49,108 nt of DNA from Clostridia bacterium (GTDB lineage: Bacteria; Bacillota; Clostridia; Oscillospirales; Acutalibacteraceae), in NCBI GenBank assembly GCA_017629275.1, contig JAGBXM010000146.1, forward strand, positions 1 to 49,108, given 5' to 3'. Under the pieces are notes generated by a model. It worked only from the letters and a program-made list of their open reading frames with translations, was not told where the DNA came from and did not search any database. A program made the translations under genes and the position numbers. Shown here one piece after another: positions 17,605 through 26,335 of this stretch (within the stretch, counting starts at the first letter, position 1; each line of letters begins with the position of its first letter).

Positions 17605-19029
17605 ATGATTATTTCTGAAAATTTCCCCTATAAACATAGTTTTTTTGCGATTTTTGAACAATTGACCAGAATTCCGCACGGGTCGGGCAATACTGCCGAA
17701 ATTGCAAAGTTTTGTTATGACTTTGCAAAAAACAACGGTTGTGATGCGGTTATTGATAAAGTTGGTAATGTTATTATCAAGAAAACGGCTGGAAAAGGTT
17801 ATGAAGATTCCGACCCGATAATTATTCAGGGACATCTGGATATGGTATGCGAAAAGACACCTGAATCCACGCACGATTTTACCAAAGACCCGTTAAAATT
17901 AAAGTTTGACGGAAAATATATTTTAGCCGAAGATACAACGCTTGGCGGTGATGACGGAATCGCCGTTGCATTTGCATTGGCTTTGGTGCAGGACAAAGAA
18001 TTGCAGCTGCCGCCGCTTGAAATATTGCTTACGATGGACGAAGAAACCGGTCTTTTCGGAGCGGCAGGTCTTGACGGAAGTATGCTCTCGGGCAAAAATC
18101 TAATCAATCTTGACTCCGAAGAAGAGGGAATATTGCTTTGCGGATGCGCGGGTGGCTTGACAGCTACCGTTAATGAAAAGTTCGAAACAGTCAATGTGAA
18201 TGGTACCAAATGCCGAATCACCCTGAACGGTCTTAAAGGCGGACATTCGGGCTGCGAAATCCATCGCCGTCGACTTAATGCCGCTTTGTGTCTTGCAAAG
18301 TTGATCATGAACTGCGGCGTTGAGTATAACCTTGTTTCGTATAAAAGCGGTACAAAGTTTAACGCTATTCCGTGTGTTTGTGTTGCAGAGGTTGTTGTTG
18401 CAGACGATGAAGACTTTATTGAGCGTTTGAATACTTTGTTTGATCAGGTCGTTGAGTTGGCGAAAGGTACCGACGACGAACCTAAACTTGAACTGACTTG
18501 TGAAGAAGGTACTTTTGAATGTTTGAGCTATGAAGATGGTAACAGAGTGATTTCTTATCTCAATACTGTGCCCGATGGCGTAATAAAAGAAGGAGATACG
18601 GGTGTTATCACTTCATTGAACACCGGTGTCAGCGATCTTGAGGATGGACAGTTTCATTCCGAAGCTCTTATCCGCAGTATGGTAAACGATGATCTTGACG
18701 TTATTGCCAAGCAGGTTATAAAGGCTGCTAACAAATCCAAGTTTAATTCGGATTTTTCGGACAGATATTCTGCTTGGGAGTATAACGAGGTTTCTCCATT
18801 GCGCGATAAAATGGTCAAGGTTTATGAGAATAAGTTTGGTGTAAAACCGACGGTAAATACCATTCATGCGGGACTTGAATGCGGTGTGATCTCTGATAAG
18901 ATTCCCGGAATGGATGCCGTGTCTTTAGGACCCGATATTTTAGATGTGCACACCGTAAACGAGCGCCTTGATGTTGAAAGCGCCATTCGTTGTTTTGAAT
19001 ATCTCGTTGAGATTTTGAAAAATATTTAG
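17605..19029 (+). CDS. pepD: PepD-like aminoacyl-histidine dipeptidase (M20C)
   Basis: A cytoplasmic di-zinc dipeptidase with broad specificity. Zinc-site motifs are IQGHLDMVCEK (first His/Asp), TTLGGDDGIAVA (bridging Asp), MDEETGLFGA (catalytic Glu and Glu ligand), NLDSEEEG and, near the C-terminus, HAGLECG. The frame begins at 17596, but ATG 17605 has AAGGA eight bases upstream and is preferred (474 residues). Length agrees with the PepD family. It is followed after 43 bases by the GH16 lipoprotein. Confidence 0.9.
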   Translation: MIISENFPYKHSFFAIFEQLTRIPHGSGNTAEIAKFCYDFAKNNGCDAVIDKVGNVIIKKTAGKGYEDSDPIIIQGHLDMVCEKTPESTHDFTKDPLKLKFDGKYILAEDTTLGGDDGIAVAFALALVQDKELQLPPLEILLTMDEETGLFGAAGLDGSMLSGKNLINLDSEEEGILLCGCAGGLTATVNEKFETVNVNGTKCRITLNGLKGGHSGCEIHRRRLNAALCLAKLIMNCGVEYNLVSYKSGTKFNAIPCVCVAEVVVADDEDFIERLNTLFDQVVELAKGTDDEPKLELTCEEGTFECLSYEDGNRVISYLNTVPDGVIKEGDTGVITSLNTGVSDLEDGQFHSEALIRSMVNDDLDVIAKQVIKAANKSKFNSDFSDRYSAWEYNEVSPLRDKMVKVYENKFGVKPTVNTIHAGLECGVISDKIPGMDAVSLGPDILDVHTVNERLDVESAIRCFEYLVEILKNI

Positions 19030-19072
19030 TTTATAGGTTTTTATGTCTAATGATTTTGGAGGTTATACTGCG

Positions 19073-20824
19073 ATGAATACATTTAAGAGAATATTTAGTA
19101 TTATTTTATGCGTTGGTTTACTTGTGACGGCTATGATGGGATGCGGTTTGGGTAATAACGACTCTCAAAGTGATTCAACTGTTAAAAACAGTATCAGCAC
19201 TGCTGATGTAAATTTCATTAAAGACGGTGAAGCAGTATATCGCGTTGTTCGTGCTGACGGTGATGAAGGCAGTTCTGCTGTCGCACATATTGTTTTCAAA
19301 AAGTTGAAGGAAAAGTTAAAAGTTAATAGTCGTAATTGCGCTGATACCGAGGACGGTACTGACCGATATGAAATTCTTATCGGTCTGACCAACCGCGAGG
19401 AGTCTAAAGTTGCTGCTGCTTACCTTGAAGAAAAAACGGGTGGTCATTATAACGATTATGTTATATGCACTATCGGAAAGAAGATCTGCATATACTCAAA
19501 AAGTCCTGATACTTTGAAGGTTGCTGCAGAGTATTTTGTTGAGAATTTTGTAAAGCCTGAGGGTGTGAAGGGCGGTATTGATTACTCTAAAGTCGCAGAA
19601 GGCAACTTTGAAACCATCACCGTCAACGGTGTAAACATCGGAAAATTCCAATTTGTCCGTCCTCATTATAACTCTTCCTGGCTGACTGAGGTTGAGATGG
19701 AAAAAATCGTTGAAAGCGTGTACCAAAAGACCGGTTATATGCTCAACATAAATCATGATACAAACACTGCTCCCGAGGAGTATGAGATCGTTGTAGGTAA
19801 CACCTCGCGCGACGGTGTTGAGAAGATCACCAATTATGATGAATTTAAAATTACCGTCAAAGGTAAAAAGATCTATCTGAACGGCGGTAGTGCTCATGCA
19901 ACTGCCATGGCTGTTAGTGAATTTGCCAAGATTTTAAAGGGTGATGTTAAGGATTCTGTTTCTTACACAGGTTCTTATGAGGCCGCCATGAATTCTTATG
20001 ACAAGTCTACCACCTTTCATAAGACTTGGGGTGATGACTTTGACGGCAACAAGCTTGACACTACCAAGTGGAAACAGCTTGATGAGAAAAGTACAAACAA
20101 CGGACAAAACGACAAAACCTCGGTTCGATCTTCCAAACCAAGTGATGTATTTGTCGCAGACGGTAAATTCCATATTTGTGCCCGTCAGGATGAAAATTAC
20201 TACTACGGCGGTATGATCAGAACAACTGATATAATGGAATATAAATACGGTTATGCCGAAATTAGTCAGGTTATGCCTCACGGTGACAGTTTTTGGACTG
20301 CTTGGTGGACAGGCACGGATGATCTGATGTCATCCATGGATGAAAAAGAGCCTGCATTCCTGCATTGCGAAATAGATATTGTTGAATGCTTTGGAAATTC
20401 GAAATCCTATGCTGCAAATTGCCATAGATGGCCTACCGGTGGCGGTACGGCGAAATACGAGCACACTGCGCTTGACGATAAGTACGGTAACGATAGAAAA
20501 TATTCCTGCCCTGATGAAGGTGCGGTTCTCGGTGACGGTTTCCATACATACGGCTTCTTGTGGGATGACACACAAATGTCGTTTACCTGTGACGGCAATC
20601 TTTTCTTCACTTACAACTACAACACCATTGAGGATTTGGAAGCATTTAACCATAGTATGTATTTTATCTATAGTATGGCAGTTGGATTCGAGAATGCTCC
20701 CGGAAATCCCATAACCCAAAATCCTGACGAGTGGGAGAATTCAAACAAACTTATTCTTGATTGGATTAACCTTTATCAAAAGGATGACGGTAAGCATACC
20801 CTTAATTGGAAGTATGCTGAATAA
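19073..20824 (+). CDS. GH16 glycoside hydrolase lipoprotein
   Basis: A surface lipoprotein: the N-terminus MNTFKRIFSIILCVGL ends in a lipobox-like TAMMGC. Residues about 40-170 and 180-305 look like two copies of the alpha/beta domain found at the N-terminus of hexosaminidases/alpha-glucuronidases (second ends LNGGSAHATAMAVSEFAKIL). Residues about 317-575 are a GH16 domain with catalytic EIDIVE (E433, D435, E438), which fits laminarinase-like or lichenase-like enzymes. ATG 19073 is chosen because GGAGG lies ten bases upstream; the frame is open from 19043. Unlike the array at 41-49 kb it has no dockerin or CBM repeats. Confidence 0.87.
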   Translation: MNTFKRIFSIILCVGLLVTAMMGCGLGNNDSQSDSTVKNSISTADVNFIKDGEAVYRVVRADGDEGSSAVAHIVFKKLKEKLKVNSRNCADTEDGTDRYEILIGLTNREESKVAAAYLEEKTGGHYNDYVICTIGKKICIYSKSPDTLKVAAEYFVENFVKPEGVKGGIDYSKVAEGNFETITVNGVNIGKFQFVRPHYNSSWLTEVEMEKIVESVYQKTGYMLNINHDTNTAPEEYEIVVGNTSRDGVEKITNYDEFKITVKGKKIYLNGGSAHATAMAVSEFAKILKGDVKDSVSYTGSYEAAMNSYDKSTTFHKTWGDDFDGNKLDTTKWKQLDEKSTNNGQNDKTSVRSSKPSDVFVADGKFHICARQDENYYYGGMIRTTDIMEYKYGYAEISQVMPHGDSFWTAWWTGTDDLMSSMDEKEPAFLHCEIDIVECFGNSKSYAANCHRWPTGGGTAKYEHTALDDKYGNDRKYSCPDEGAVLGDGFHTYGFLWDDTQMSFTCDGNLFFTYNYNTIEDLEAFNHSMYFIYSMAVGFENAPGNPITQNPDEWENSNKLILDWINLYQKDDGKHTLNWKYAE

Positions 20825-20833
20825 TGTAAAAAA

Positions 20834-20866
20834 AATAACAGCCCTCGAGGGCTGTTATTTTTTTTC
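20834..20866. terminator. Bidirectional terminator
   Basis: A perfect 26-base palindrome with AATAACAGCCC arms and CTCGAG at its centre has long A and T tracts on either side. It serves the convergent GH16 lipoprotein and ABC transporter genes. Confidence 0.92.
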
Positions 20867-20871
20867 TTTTT

Positions 20872-22602
20872 TTATGTGAATTGACTATTATAAAGATCAT
20901 AGTAAAAGCCTTTGGCTTTGAGCAATTCCTTATGACTGCCGTGCTCGATAATATTACCGTCTTTCATTACAAGTATCACATCTGAGTGCTTGATTGTGGA
21001 CAAACGGTGTGCTACCACAAAGCTTGTGCGGCCTTCCATAAGCCGTTTGAAGGCGTGTTGGATATGCATTTCGGTCTTAACGTCAATAGATGAAGTGGCT
21101 TCGTCAAGTATGAGCATAGGGGGCAGACAGAGCATTATTCTTGTGATACAAAGCAACTGCTTCTGTCCTTCCGAAAGGCTTCCGCCGTCTTCACCGATAA
21201 CAGTGTTATATCCGTCGGGAAGTCGCTTTATGAAACTGTGAGCGTGGGTTGACTTGGCAGCGGTAATTATTTCTTCATCGGTTGCATCGGGATTGCCCAT
21301 TGTGATATTGTCGCGGATGGTTCCCGATTTCAACCAAGTCTCCTGCAAAACCATACCGTAATTTTCTCGCAAACTATGACGGGTGACCTGTCTCACATCG
21401 TGTCCGTCGACCGAAATACTGCCATCGGTGACGTCGTAGAAGCGCATAAGCAGATTTATAAGGGTGGTTTTACCACAACCCGTGGGGCCGACAATGGCAA
21501 TCTGCTGACCGCTTTGGAAATTGAGCGTTATACCGTTTATGAGAGGTTTTTCGGGGACATAAGAGAAGGAAACGTTGTCAAGGTTGACCTTGCCTTCAGA
21601 GGCAGGTAATTCATAAAGGTCGGTATCCGGTATTTCCTCGTCAGAATTGATGAGTTCAAATACGCGTTCCGCCGAGGCTAATGCGGCGGCAAGCTCGGTG
21701 ATAACACCCGAGATTTCATTAAAGGGCTTTGCGTATTGACTTGAATAACTGAGCAATACCGACAACGCACCAACGGTAAATACGTTGTTTACAGACAAGG
21801 CACCGACAAGGCAGACAAGAGCGTAAATGGTTGCGTTGATAACGCGCGTGGAGGGGTTAACCATTGAAGAAAAGAAGATGGCACGCAGTGAGTATTTTCT
21901 CAATCGCTCGTTTATCTTTTCAAACTTCTCGATGGCCTCTTTATTGTGACCAAAGACATTTATTACCTTTTGATTACCAACGGTTTCATCAATAAAAGCA
22001 GTTTGTTCTCCACGGGTTTCGGATTGCAATTTAAACATACTGTAGGTGCGGTCGGAAATAAATTTGGCGACAAGCAGGGAAACAGGTGTAAGAATAACAA
22101 CTATCAGTGCAATCTTCCAGTTGATGCCAAACATAAGGACAACGGTGCCTAAAACGGTAATTATGCCAGTGAACAGTTGTGAAAAACCGATAAGTAAACC
22201 GTCTGCTAATGTGTCAACATCGGAAATGACTCGGCTTACAATATCTCCGTACGGATGCGTGTCGATATAAGATAATGGGAGTTTCTGTAATTTCGAAAAA
22301 CTTTTTGCACGAAGGTCATGCACAAGACGGAAGGTTATTCGGTTGTTACAAATTGTCATCAGCCATTGTGAGATGGCGGTGAGAGCAATGGCAAGAATTA
22401 TTTTAAAAATAATGTTAGTGATTTTTGCGAAATCTACGTTGCCTTTTCCAACGATACAGTCGATGGCATCGCCGACAAGAACAGGGATATAAAGTGATAA
22501 CGCTACTCCGATTGCTGCAAGAATCAGGGAAAATGCAAAAATAATTTTTTGCTTTCCGAGCATATTCAACAGTTGCTTTAAGGCTGTACTTTGTTTTTTC
22601 AT
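20872..22602 (-). CDS. ABC exporter half-transporter, subunit B
   Basis: A type I ABC half-transporter of 576 residues: six-helix transmembrane domain (about 20-320) and ATPase domain (about 340-576) with Walker A GPTGCGKTT, signature LSEGQKQ and Walker B MLILDEATSSID. The catalytic glutamate is present but the signature is LSEGQ instead of LSGGQ. This asymmetry complements subunit A. The ATG at 22602 has GAGGAGG upstream and overlaps the stop of the upstream gene by one base (TAATG), so translation is coupled; the longer frame from 22635 is rejected. Multidrug or peptide export is likely; substrate unknown. Confidence 0.9.
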   Translation of the reverse strand: MKKQSTALKQLLNMLGKQKIIFAFSLILAAIGVALSLYIPVLVGDAIDCIVGKGNVDFAKITNIIFKIILAIALTAISQWLMTICNNRITFRLVHDLRAKSFSKLQKLPLSYIDTHPYGDIVSRVISDVDTLADGLLIGFSQLFTGIITVLGTVVLMFGINWKIALIVVILTPVSLLVAKFISDRTYSMFKLQSETRGEQTAFIDETVGNQKVINVFGHNKEAIEKFEKINERLRKYSLRAIFFSSMVNPSTRVINATIYALVCLVGALSVNNVFTVGALSVLLSYSSQYAKPFNEISGVITELAAALASAERVFELINSDEEIPDTDLYELPASEGKVNLDNVSFSYVPEKPLINGITLNFQSGQQIAIVGPTGCGKTTLINLLMRFYDVTDGSISVDGHDVRQVTRHSLRENYGMVLQETWLKSGTIRDNITMGNPDATDEEIITAAKSTHAHSFIKRLPDGYNTVIGEDGGSLSEGQKQLLCITRIMLCLPPMLILDEATSSIDVKTEMHIQHAFKRLMEGRTSFVVAHRLSTIKHSDVILVMKDGNIIEHGSHKELLKAKGFYYDLYNSQFT

Positions 22603-24320
22603 TACATTTCCTCCTCTTCCAACTGTGAACGGCAAATGTCGGCATAAACAGGGCAGTTCTCAAGTAACTCAAGGTGAGTGCCGATACCAACAGCTGCGCC
22701 GTCATCTAATACGATTATTTTATCCGAGTTCATAACCGATGAAACTCTTTGCGATACGGTAATTACGGTGGGATTCTGCGGTAGTGATGACATCGCTTTT
22801 CTTAAATCGGCTTCGGTTTTAAAGTCAAGTGCAGAGGCGCTGTCGTCTAAAATAAGTATTTTTGGATTTCCTACCAATGCACGGGCGATGCAAAGACGCT
22901 GACGTTGACCGCCGGAAAGGTTGCGTCCGTTTTGTTCGATTTCAGCTTCCAATCCGCCTTTGTTTTTCACGATTTCATCAGCTTGAGCGGCGGCAAGGGC
23001 TTCCCACAGTTCTTCATCGGTGGCCGTCTTTCCGCCTAAAAGCAGATTTTCACGCACTGTTCCTTTGAACAAGACAGATTTTTGCAAAACCATACCGATC
23101 TTTTGGCAAAGTTCATCGCGTCCTATAGTCTTTACGTCGCGACCGTTTAACGCAACTAATCCGTCGGTTGCTCCGTAGAGACAAGGAATGAGGTTGACCA
23201 GTGTTGATTTGCCCGAACCTGTTGCTCCGATTATTCCGATATGCTCACCGTTTGATGCGGTGAAGTTTATATTATCCAGAGCGTTTTCGGCGTCACCGTT
23301 GTATTTGAAGGAAACGTTTTTGAACTCGATTGCATAATCTTGGGGAGCGTAAGAATTATCGGTCGGAAGATTTTGATAATTTTCTGTTGAGAGGACTGTA
23401 TTGATTCGCGAACCCGAAGCAAGTGCTTTGTTAACGGTCATTATCATATTTGCGAGTTTTATCAACTCGACGAGAATCTGTGACATATAGTTATATAAAG
23501 CGACAATTTGACCCTGTGTCAGACTGCCGTCGTATACGCGGTGACCGCCGATCCAGATTATTGCAATAACGGCAGTGTTGACAACTATATAAGTTAGTGG
23601 GTTCATTAAAGCGGAAACTCTACCGGCGGTGCGTTGTAATGCGTTGAGTTGGTCGTTGCTTTGATTGAATGTATCGACCGTTTCATCTTCCTGCCTGAAG
23701 GCACGAATGACTCTGACACCCTTTAAAGATTCGCGTGTGTTAAGAGTGACTGTGTCAAGCTTTTGCTGTATCTTTTTATAAAGAGGAACCGTAACGGCCA
23801 TTACCGAAACTACTATTACGGTAAGTACGGGTATGGATGCCGCGAAAATCAGCGCCGATTTAACGTCAACTGTAAATGCCATTATCATTGCGCCGAATAC
23901 AATAAAAGGCGAACGTAATAACAGTCTTAAAGCGAGGTTTACACCGGTCTGAACCGTATTAACGTCACCTGTAAGACGAGTGATCAGGGTGGATGTTCCT
24001 ATGGTATCAATATCGGTGAAAGAGAAAGAGTTGATTTTCCTGTATAAAGCGTTTCTTAAATTTGCGGCGTAACCAACCGAGGCTTTGGCCGCAAAGTATT
24101 GAGCAATTAAAGCGCAAATAAAGCCGATTATACCCAAAGCCGCCATAAGTAAACCGCGCGTAATAATATAGGGCTTGTCGCCGTTCGTTATTCCTTTATC
24201 GATTATGTCGGCTACAACCAAAGGTACAAACAACTCAAACAATGCTTCGGTCAGTTTGAAAAGTGGACCGAGTACCGCTTCTACACGGTATTGTTTCATA
24301 TATTTTAATAAGTTTTTCAT
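22602..24320 (-). CDS. ABC exporter half-transporter, subunit A (degenerate ATPase site)
   Basis: A 572-residue half-transporter with six membrane helices (about 15-300) and an ATPase domain having Walker A GATGSGKST, signature LSGGQRQR and Walker B ILILDDSASALD. The second aspartate stands where the catalytic glutamate normally is, as in heterodimeric exporters such as BmrCD, LmrCD and TM287/288. The partner is encoded directly downstream with a one-base overlap. Together they should form one consensus and one degenerate nucleotide site. Confidence 0.9.
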   Translation of the reverse strand: MKNLLKYMKQYRVEAVLGPLFKLTEALFELFVPLVVADIIDKGITNGDKPYIITRGLLMAALGIIGFICALIAQYFAAKASVGYAANLRNALYRKINSFSFTDIDTIGTSTLITRLTGDVNTVQTGVNLALRLLLRSPFIVFGAMIMAFTVDVKSALIFAASIPVLTVIVVSVMAVTVPLYKKIQQKLDTVTLNTRESLKGVRVIRAFRQEDETVDTFNQSNDQLNALQRTAGRVSALMNPLTYIVVNTAVIAIIWIGGHRVYDGSLTQGQIVALYNYMSQILVELIKLANMIMTVNKALASGSRINTVLSTENYQNLPTDNSYAPQDYAIEFKNVSFKYNGDAENALDNINFTASNGEHIGIIGATGSGKSTLVNLIPCLYGATDGLVALNGRDVKTIGRDELCQKIGMVLQKSVLFKGTVRENLLLGGKTATDEELWEALAAAQADEIVKNKGGLEAEIEQNGRNLSGGQRQRLCIARALVGNPKILILDDSASALDFKTEADLRKAMSSLPQNPTVITVSQRVSSVMNSDKIIVLDDGAAVGIGTHLELLENCPVYADICRSQLEEEEM

Positions 24321-24459
24321 AAATTTCCACCTGAATATATTCCACTAAAGTTTTTAATAATATATTTATATTATAACAAAGAGGGTATAAAATCAAGAGT
24401 TTGAGAAGTTTTGCTTCACAAATTGTGTTTTGTGTGTTATTATATATTCGGTGATAAAA

Positions 24460-24663
24460 ATGGATCAAAAAAAGATTGACAGAATTTCAGAACTTACACG
24501 TATTTCTCGCGAAAGAGAATTGACCGAAGAGGAACAGAAAGAACGTGCCGCGTTGCGACGTGAGTATATTGACTCTTATAAAGCGTCTCTGACAGGTATT
24601 CTTGATAATACCTATATTCAGAACCCTGATGGCAGCAAGAAAAAGCTGAAACCGAAGCAATAA
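24460..24663 (+). CDS. DUF896 family protein (YnzC-like)
   Basis: A 67-residue cytoplasmic protein with two N-terminal helices (KKIDRISELTRISRERELTE and EEQKERAALRREYIDSYKAS), the pattern of DUF896/YnzC. The function is unknown, although relatives in Bacillus are linked to SOS or DNA-related genes. The ATG at 24460 is chosen because family similarity begins at MDQKKI; the RBS is weak. It is divergent from the ABC exporter. Confidence 0.88.
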   Translation: MDQKKIDRISELTRISRERELTEEEQKERAALRREYIDSYKASLTGILDNTYIQNPDGSKKKLKPKQ

Positions 24664-24677
24664 TTTTTTAAAATTCA

Positions 24678-24712
24678 AAATCCCAAAAGCGTGATTTCGG
24701 CTTTTGGGATTT
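24678..24712. terminator. Bidirectional terminator
   Basis: AAATCCCAAAAGC pairs with GCTTTTGGGATTT around a nine-base loop, between the convergent DUF896 and HAD genes. Confidence 0.82.
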
Positions 24713-24719
24713 GGTCGGT

Positions 24720-25409
24720 TTATTTATTGTTTATGTTCTTTACAAGAGTGGGGATTTCAGCAACCGTTTCAACTTGGTATTTGCATTGCTCAATATCGGG
24801 TCGTGGCCAATAGCCTGCTGTGTTGACGTACACGGGTATGTATCCTGCACGGCGCGAAGCATCGACGTCGTTTACGGGGTTGTCGCCTACGTACAACATT
24901 TCCGATGGGTCGAGGTTCAGCCATTCGGCCATCAGTTCAAAACCGCGTAGTTGCGGTTTGGGACAATTATATTCACCTGATACTAAGATACGGTCGAAAA
25001 TACTGTCGATTCCGAGCAGTTTTAATTTGTTTTGTTGCAACCCCGGTATTCCGTTGGTAATAAGACCAAGTTTATATCCCTGTTTTTTAAGTTCTTTAAG
25101 TGTGGGTAACGTAAAGTCAAACGGGACGGCTACATAGTTGAAACTGTCAAATACGAAATCGGAGTAATCGGTACCTTCGATTTTCTCTGTGAAAAGATTT
25201 GTTTCGTTGACAATGTATTCTCTTAAACAATCCCAACCGTAATACACCTTGGTTTTGTCGGCGTGTATCATAATTTCTGCGATTTCTTTATCGTTGAGTT
25301 CGGGATTGACGGGGAGAGAAGATTTACGTAACATCTTTGCCACTTCGGCCAACGTTGCGTATCGGTCAAACAGGGTATGGTCAAGGTCGAATATAATTGC
25401 TTTTATCAT
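24720..25409 (-). CDS. HAD-superfamily hydrolase (subfamily IA)
   Basis: A cytoplasmic phosphatase-like enzyme of 229 residues. Motif I is FDLDHTLF with nucleophile and acid aspartates, motif II is LITNG, the motif III lysine lies near NCPKPQLRGF, and motif IV is YVGDNPVNDVDAS. The pattern resembles YjjG-like nucleotidases, but the substrate is not determined. A GTG at 25418 extends the frame by three residues; the ATG at 25409 gives the conserved MIKAIIFDLD start and has GGTGG upstream. Confidence 0.88.
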   Translation of the reverse strand: MIKAIIFDLDHTLFDRYATLAEVAKMLRKSSLPVNPELNDKEIAEIMIHADKTKVYYGWDCLREYIVNETNLFTEKIEGTDYSDFVFDSFNYVAVPFDFTLPTLKELKKQGYKLGLITNGIPGLQQNKLKLLGIDSIFDRILVSGEYNCPKPQLRGFELMAEWLNLDPSEMLYVGDNPVNDVDASRRAGYIPVYVNTAGYWPRPDIEQCKYQVETVAEIPTLVKNINNK

Positions 25410-25478
25410 AAATACCACCGTGTGTAATGTTTTGTTTTTATGATAATTTAAATTTTAATGATTGTCAAGGAGTTTGAA

Positions 25479-26069
25479 ATGAAGATAATACTTGCGAGTA
25501 AGTCCCCAAGAAGAAAAGAGATACTTAACGGTCTCGGGTTTGATTTTGAAATACACACTGCCGATACAAATGAGTCGTGTGACGTTACCGATCCCGAAAG
25601 TCTGGTACAGATTTTGGCTGTGCGAAAGGGTAGTGAGGTATTAAAAAACTTCAATGATAATGACACGTTGATAATATCATGCGATACTATCGTTTGTTGT
25701 GATGATAAAGTGTTGGGGAAGCCTAAAAGCTATGATGATGCTGTCGGAATGCTTAAGTCTCTTTCGGGGCGAAAGCATACAGTTATGAGCGGTCTTGCGC
25801 TTTTTTTAAACGGCAAAACAATATCGGGATGTGAGAAGACCGACGTGTATTTTGCTCCGATGCCGGATTCCTTTATTGAGGCTTACGTTTCGACAGGTGA
25901 CACTATGGACAAAGCAGGCGGTTACGCTGTTCAGGGAAGGACTGCACTTTATATTGAAAAATTAGACGGTTGTTATTTTAACGTTGTCGGACTTCCTGTA
26001 AGACTGTTGACAAAACTTCTCGAGCAGCTTGGTTTGGATCCTACAGAGTTGATAATACGTGGCAAATAA
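25479..26069 (+). CDS. maf: Maf-like nucleoside triphosphate pyrophosphatase
   Basis: A house-cleaning nucleotide pyrophosphatase of the Maf/YhdE family. The N-terminus has the signature ASKSPRRKEIL, then SCDTIV, with the catalytic aspartate, and KPKSYDDAVGML, followed by DKAGGYAVQG. The 196-residue length is standard. The frame extends back to 25458, but AAGGAG lies six bases before the ATG at 25479. Specificity for dTTP/UTP or modified bases cannot be told with confidence. Confidence 0.93.
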   Translation: MKIILASKSPRRKEILNGLGFDFEIHTADTNESCDVTDPESLVQILAVRKGSEVLKNFNDNDTLIISCDTIVCCDDKVLGKPKSYDDAVGMLKSLSGRKHTVMSGLALFLNGKTISGCEKTDVYFAPMPDSFIEAYVSTGDTMDKAGGYAVQGRTALYIEKLDGCYFNVVGLPVRLLTKLLEQLGLDPTELIIRGK

Positions 26070-26103
26070 AAGACAGGCGTTCCGTTCGGAACGCCTGTCT
26101 TTT
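26068..26103. terminator. Bidirectional terminator between maf and a small gene
   Basis: AAAAGACAGGCGTTCC and GGAACGCCTGTCTTTT form a perfect 16-base-pair stem with loop GTTC; it overlaps the stop codons of both convergent genes. Confidence 0.9.
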
Positions 26104-26281
26104 AAATAATGGGTGGCTCGGGTGTGCGACGGTATTTAGGCAGAGGTGACTGATAGGGAAAGGCATCCTCGCGTGAGATCATATCATTATAAAACGTACT
26201 GCCGTTCTCACAGTAAATAGTGTCTACCGTATCATCGGGTTCTTCAGGTAACGGAATATTCTTCTTTTTCTTATCAGACAT
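26102..26281 (-). CDS. Small acidic hypothetical protein
   Basis: A 59-residue hydrophilic protein not recognised: a lysine-rich N-terminus (MSDKKKKNIPLPEEPDD) and a proline-rich C-terminus ending TPEPPII. No signal peptide or membrane segment. Support for translation is AAAGGAG eight bases before the ATG at 26281, and a downstream terminator. It stands 54 bases downstream of the SBP gene on the same strand and could share its transcript. Confidence 0.62.
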   Translation of the reverse strand: MSDKKKKNIPLPEEPDDTVDTIYCENGSTFYNDMISREDAFPYQSPLPKYRRTPEPPII

Positions 26282-26335
26282 AAAAAACGCTCCTTTCAAA
26301 CATAGTGTTTGATTGAAGCGTTTAATTATGTATTA

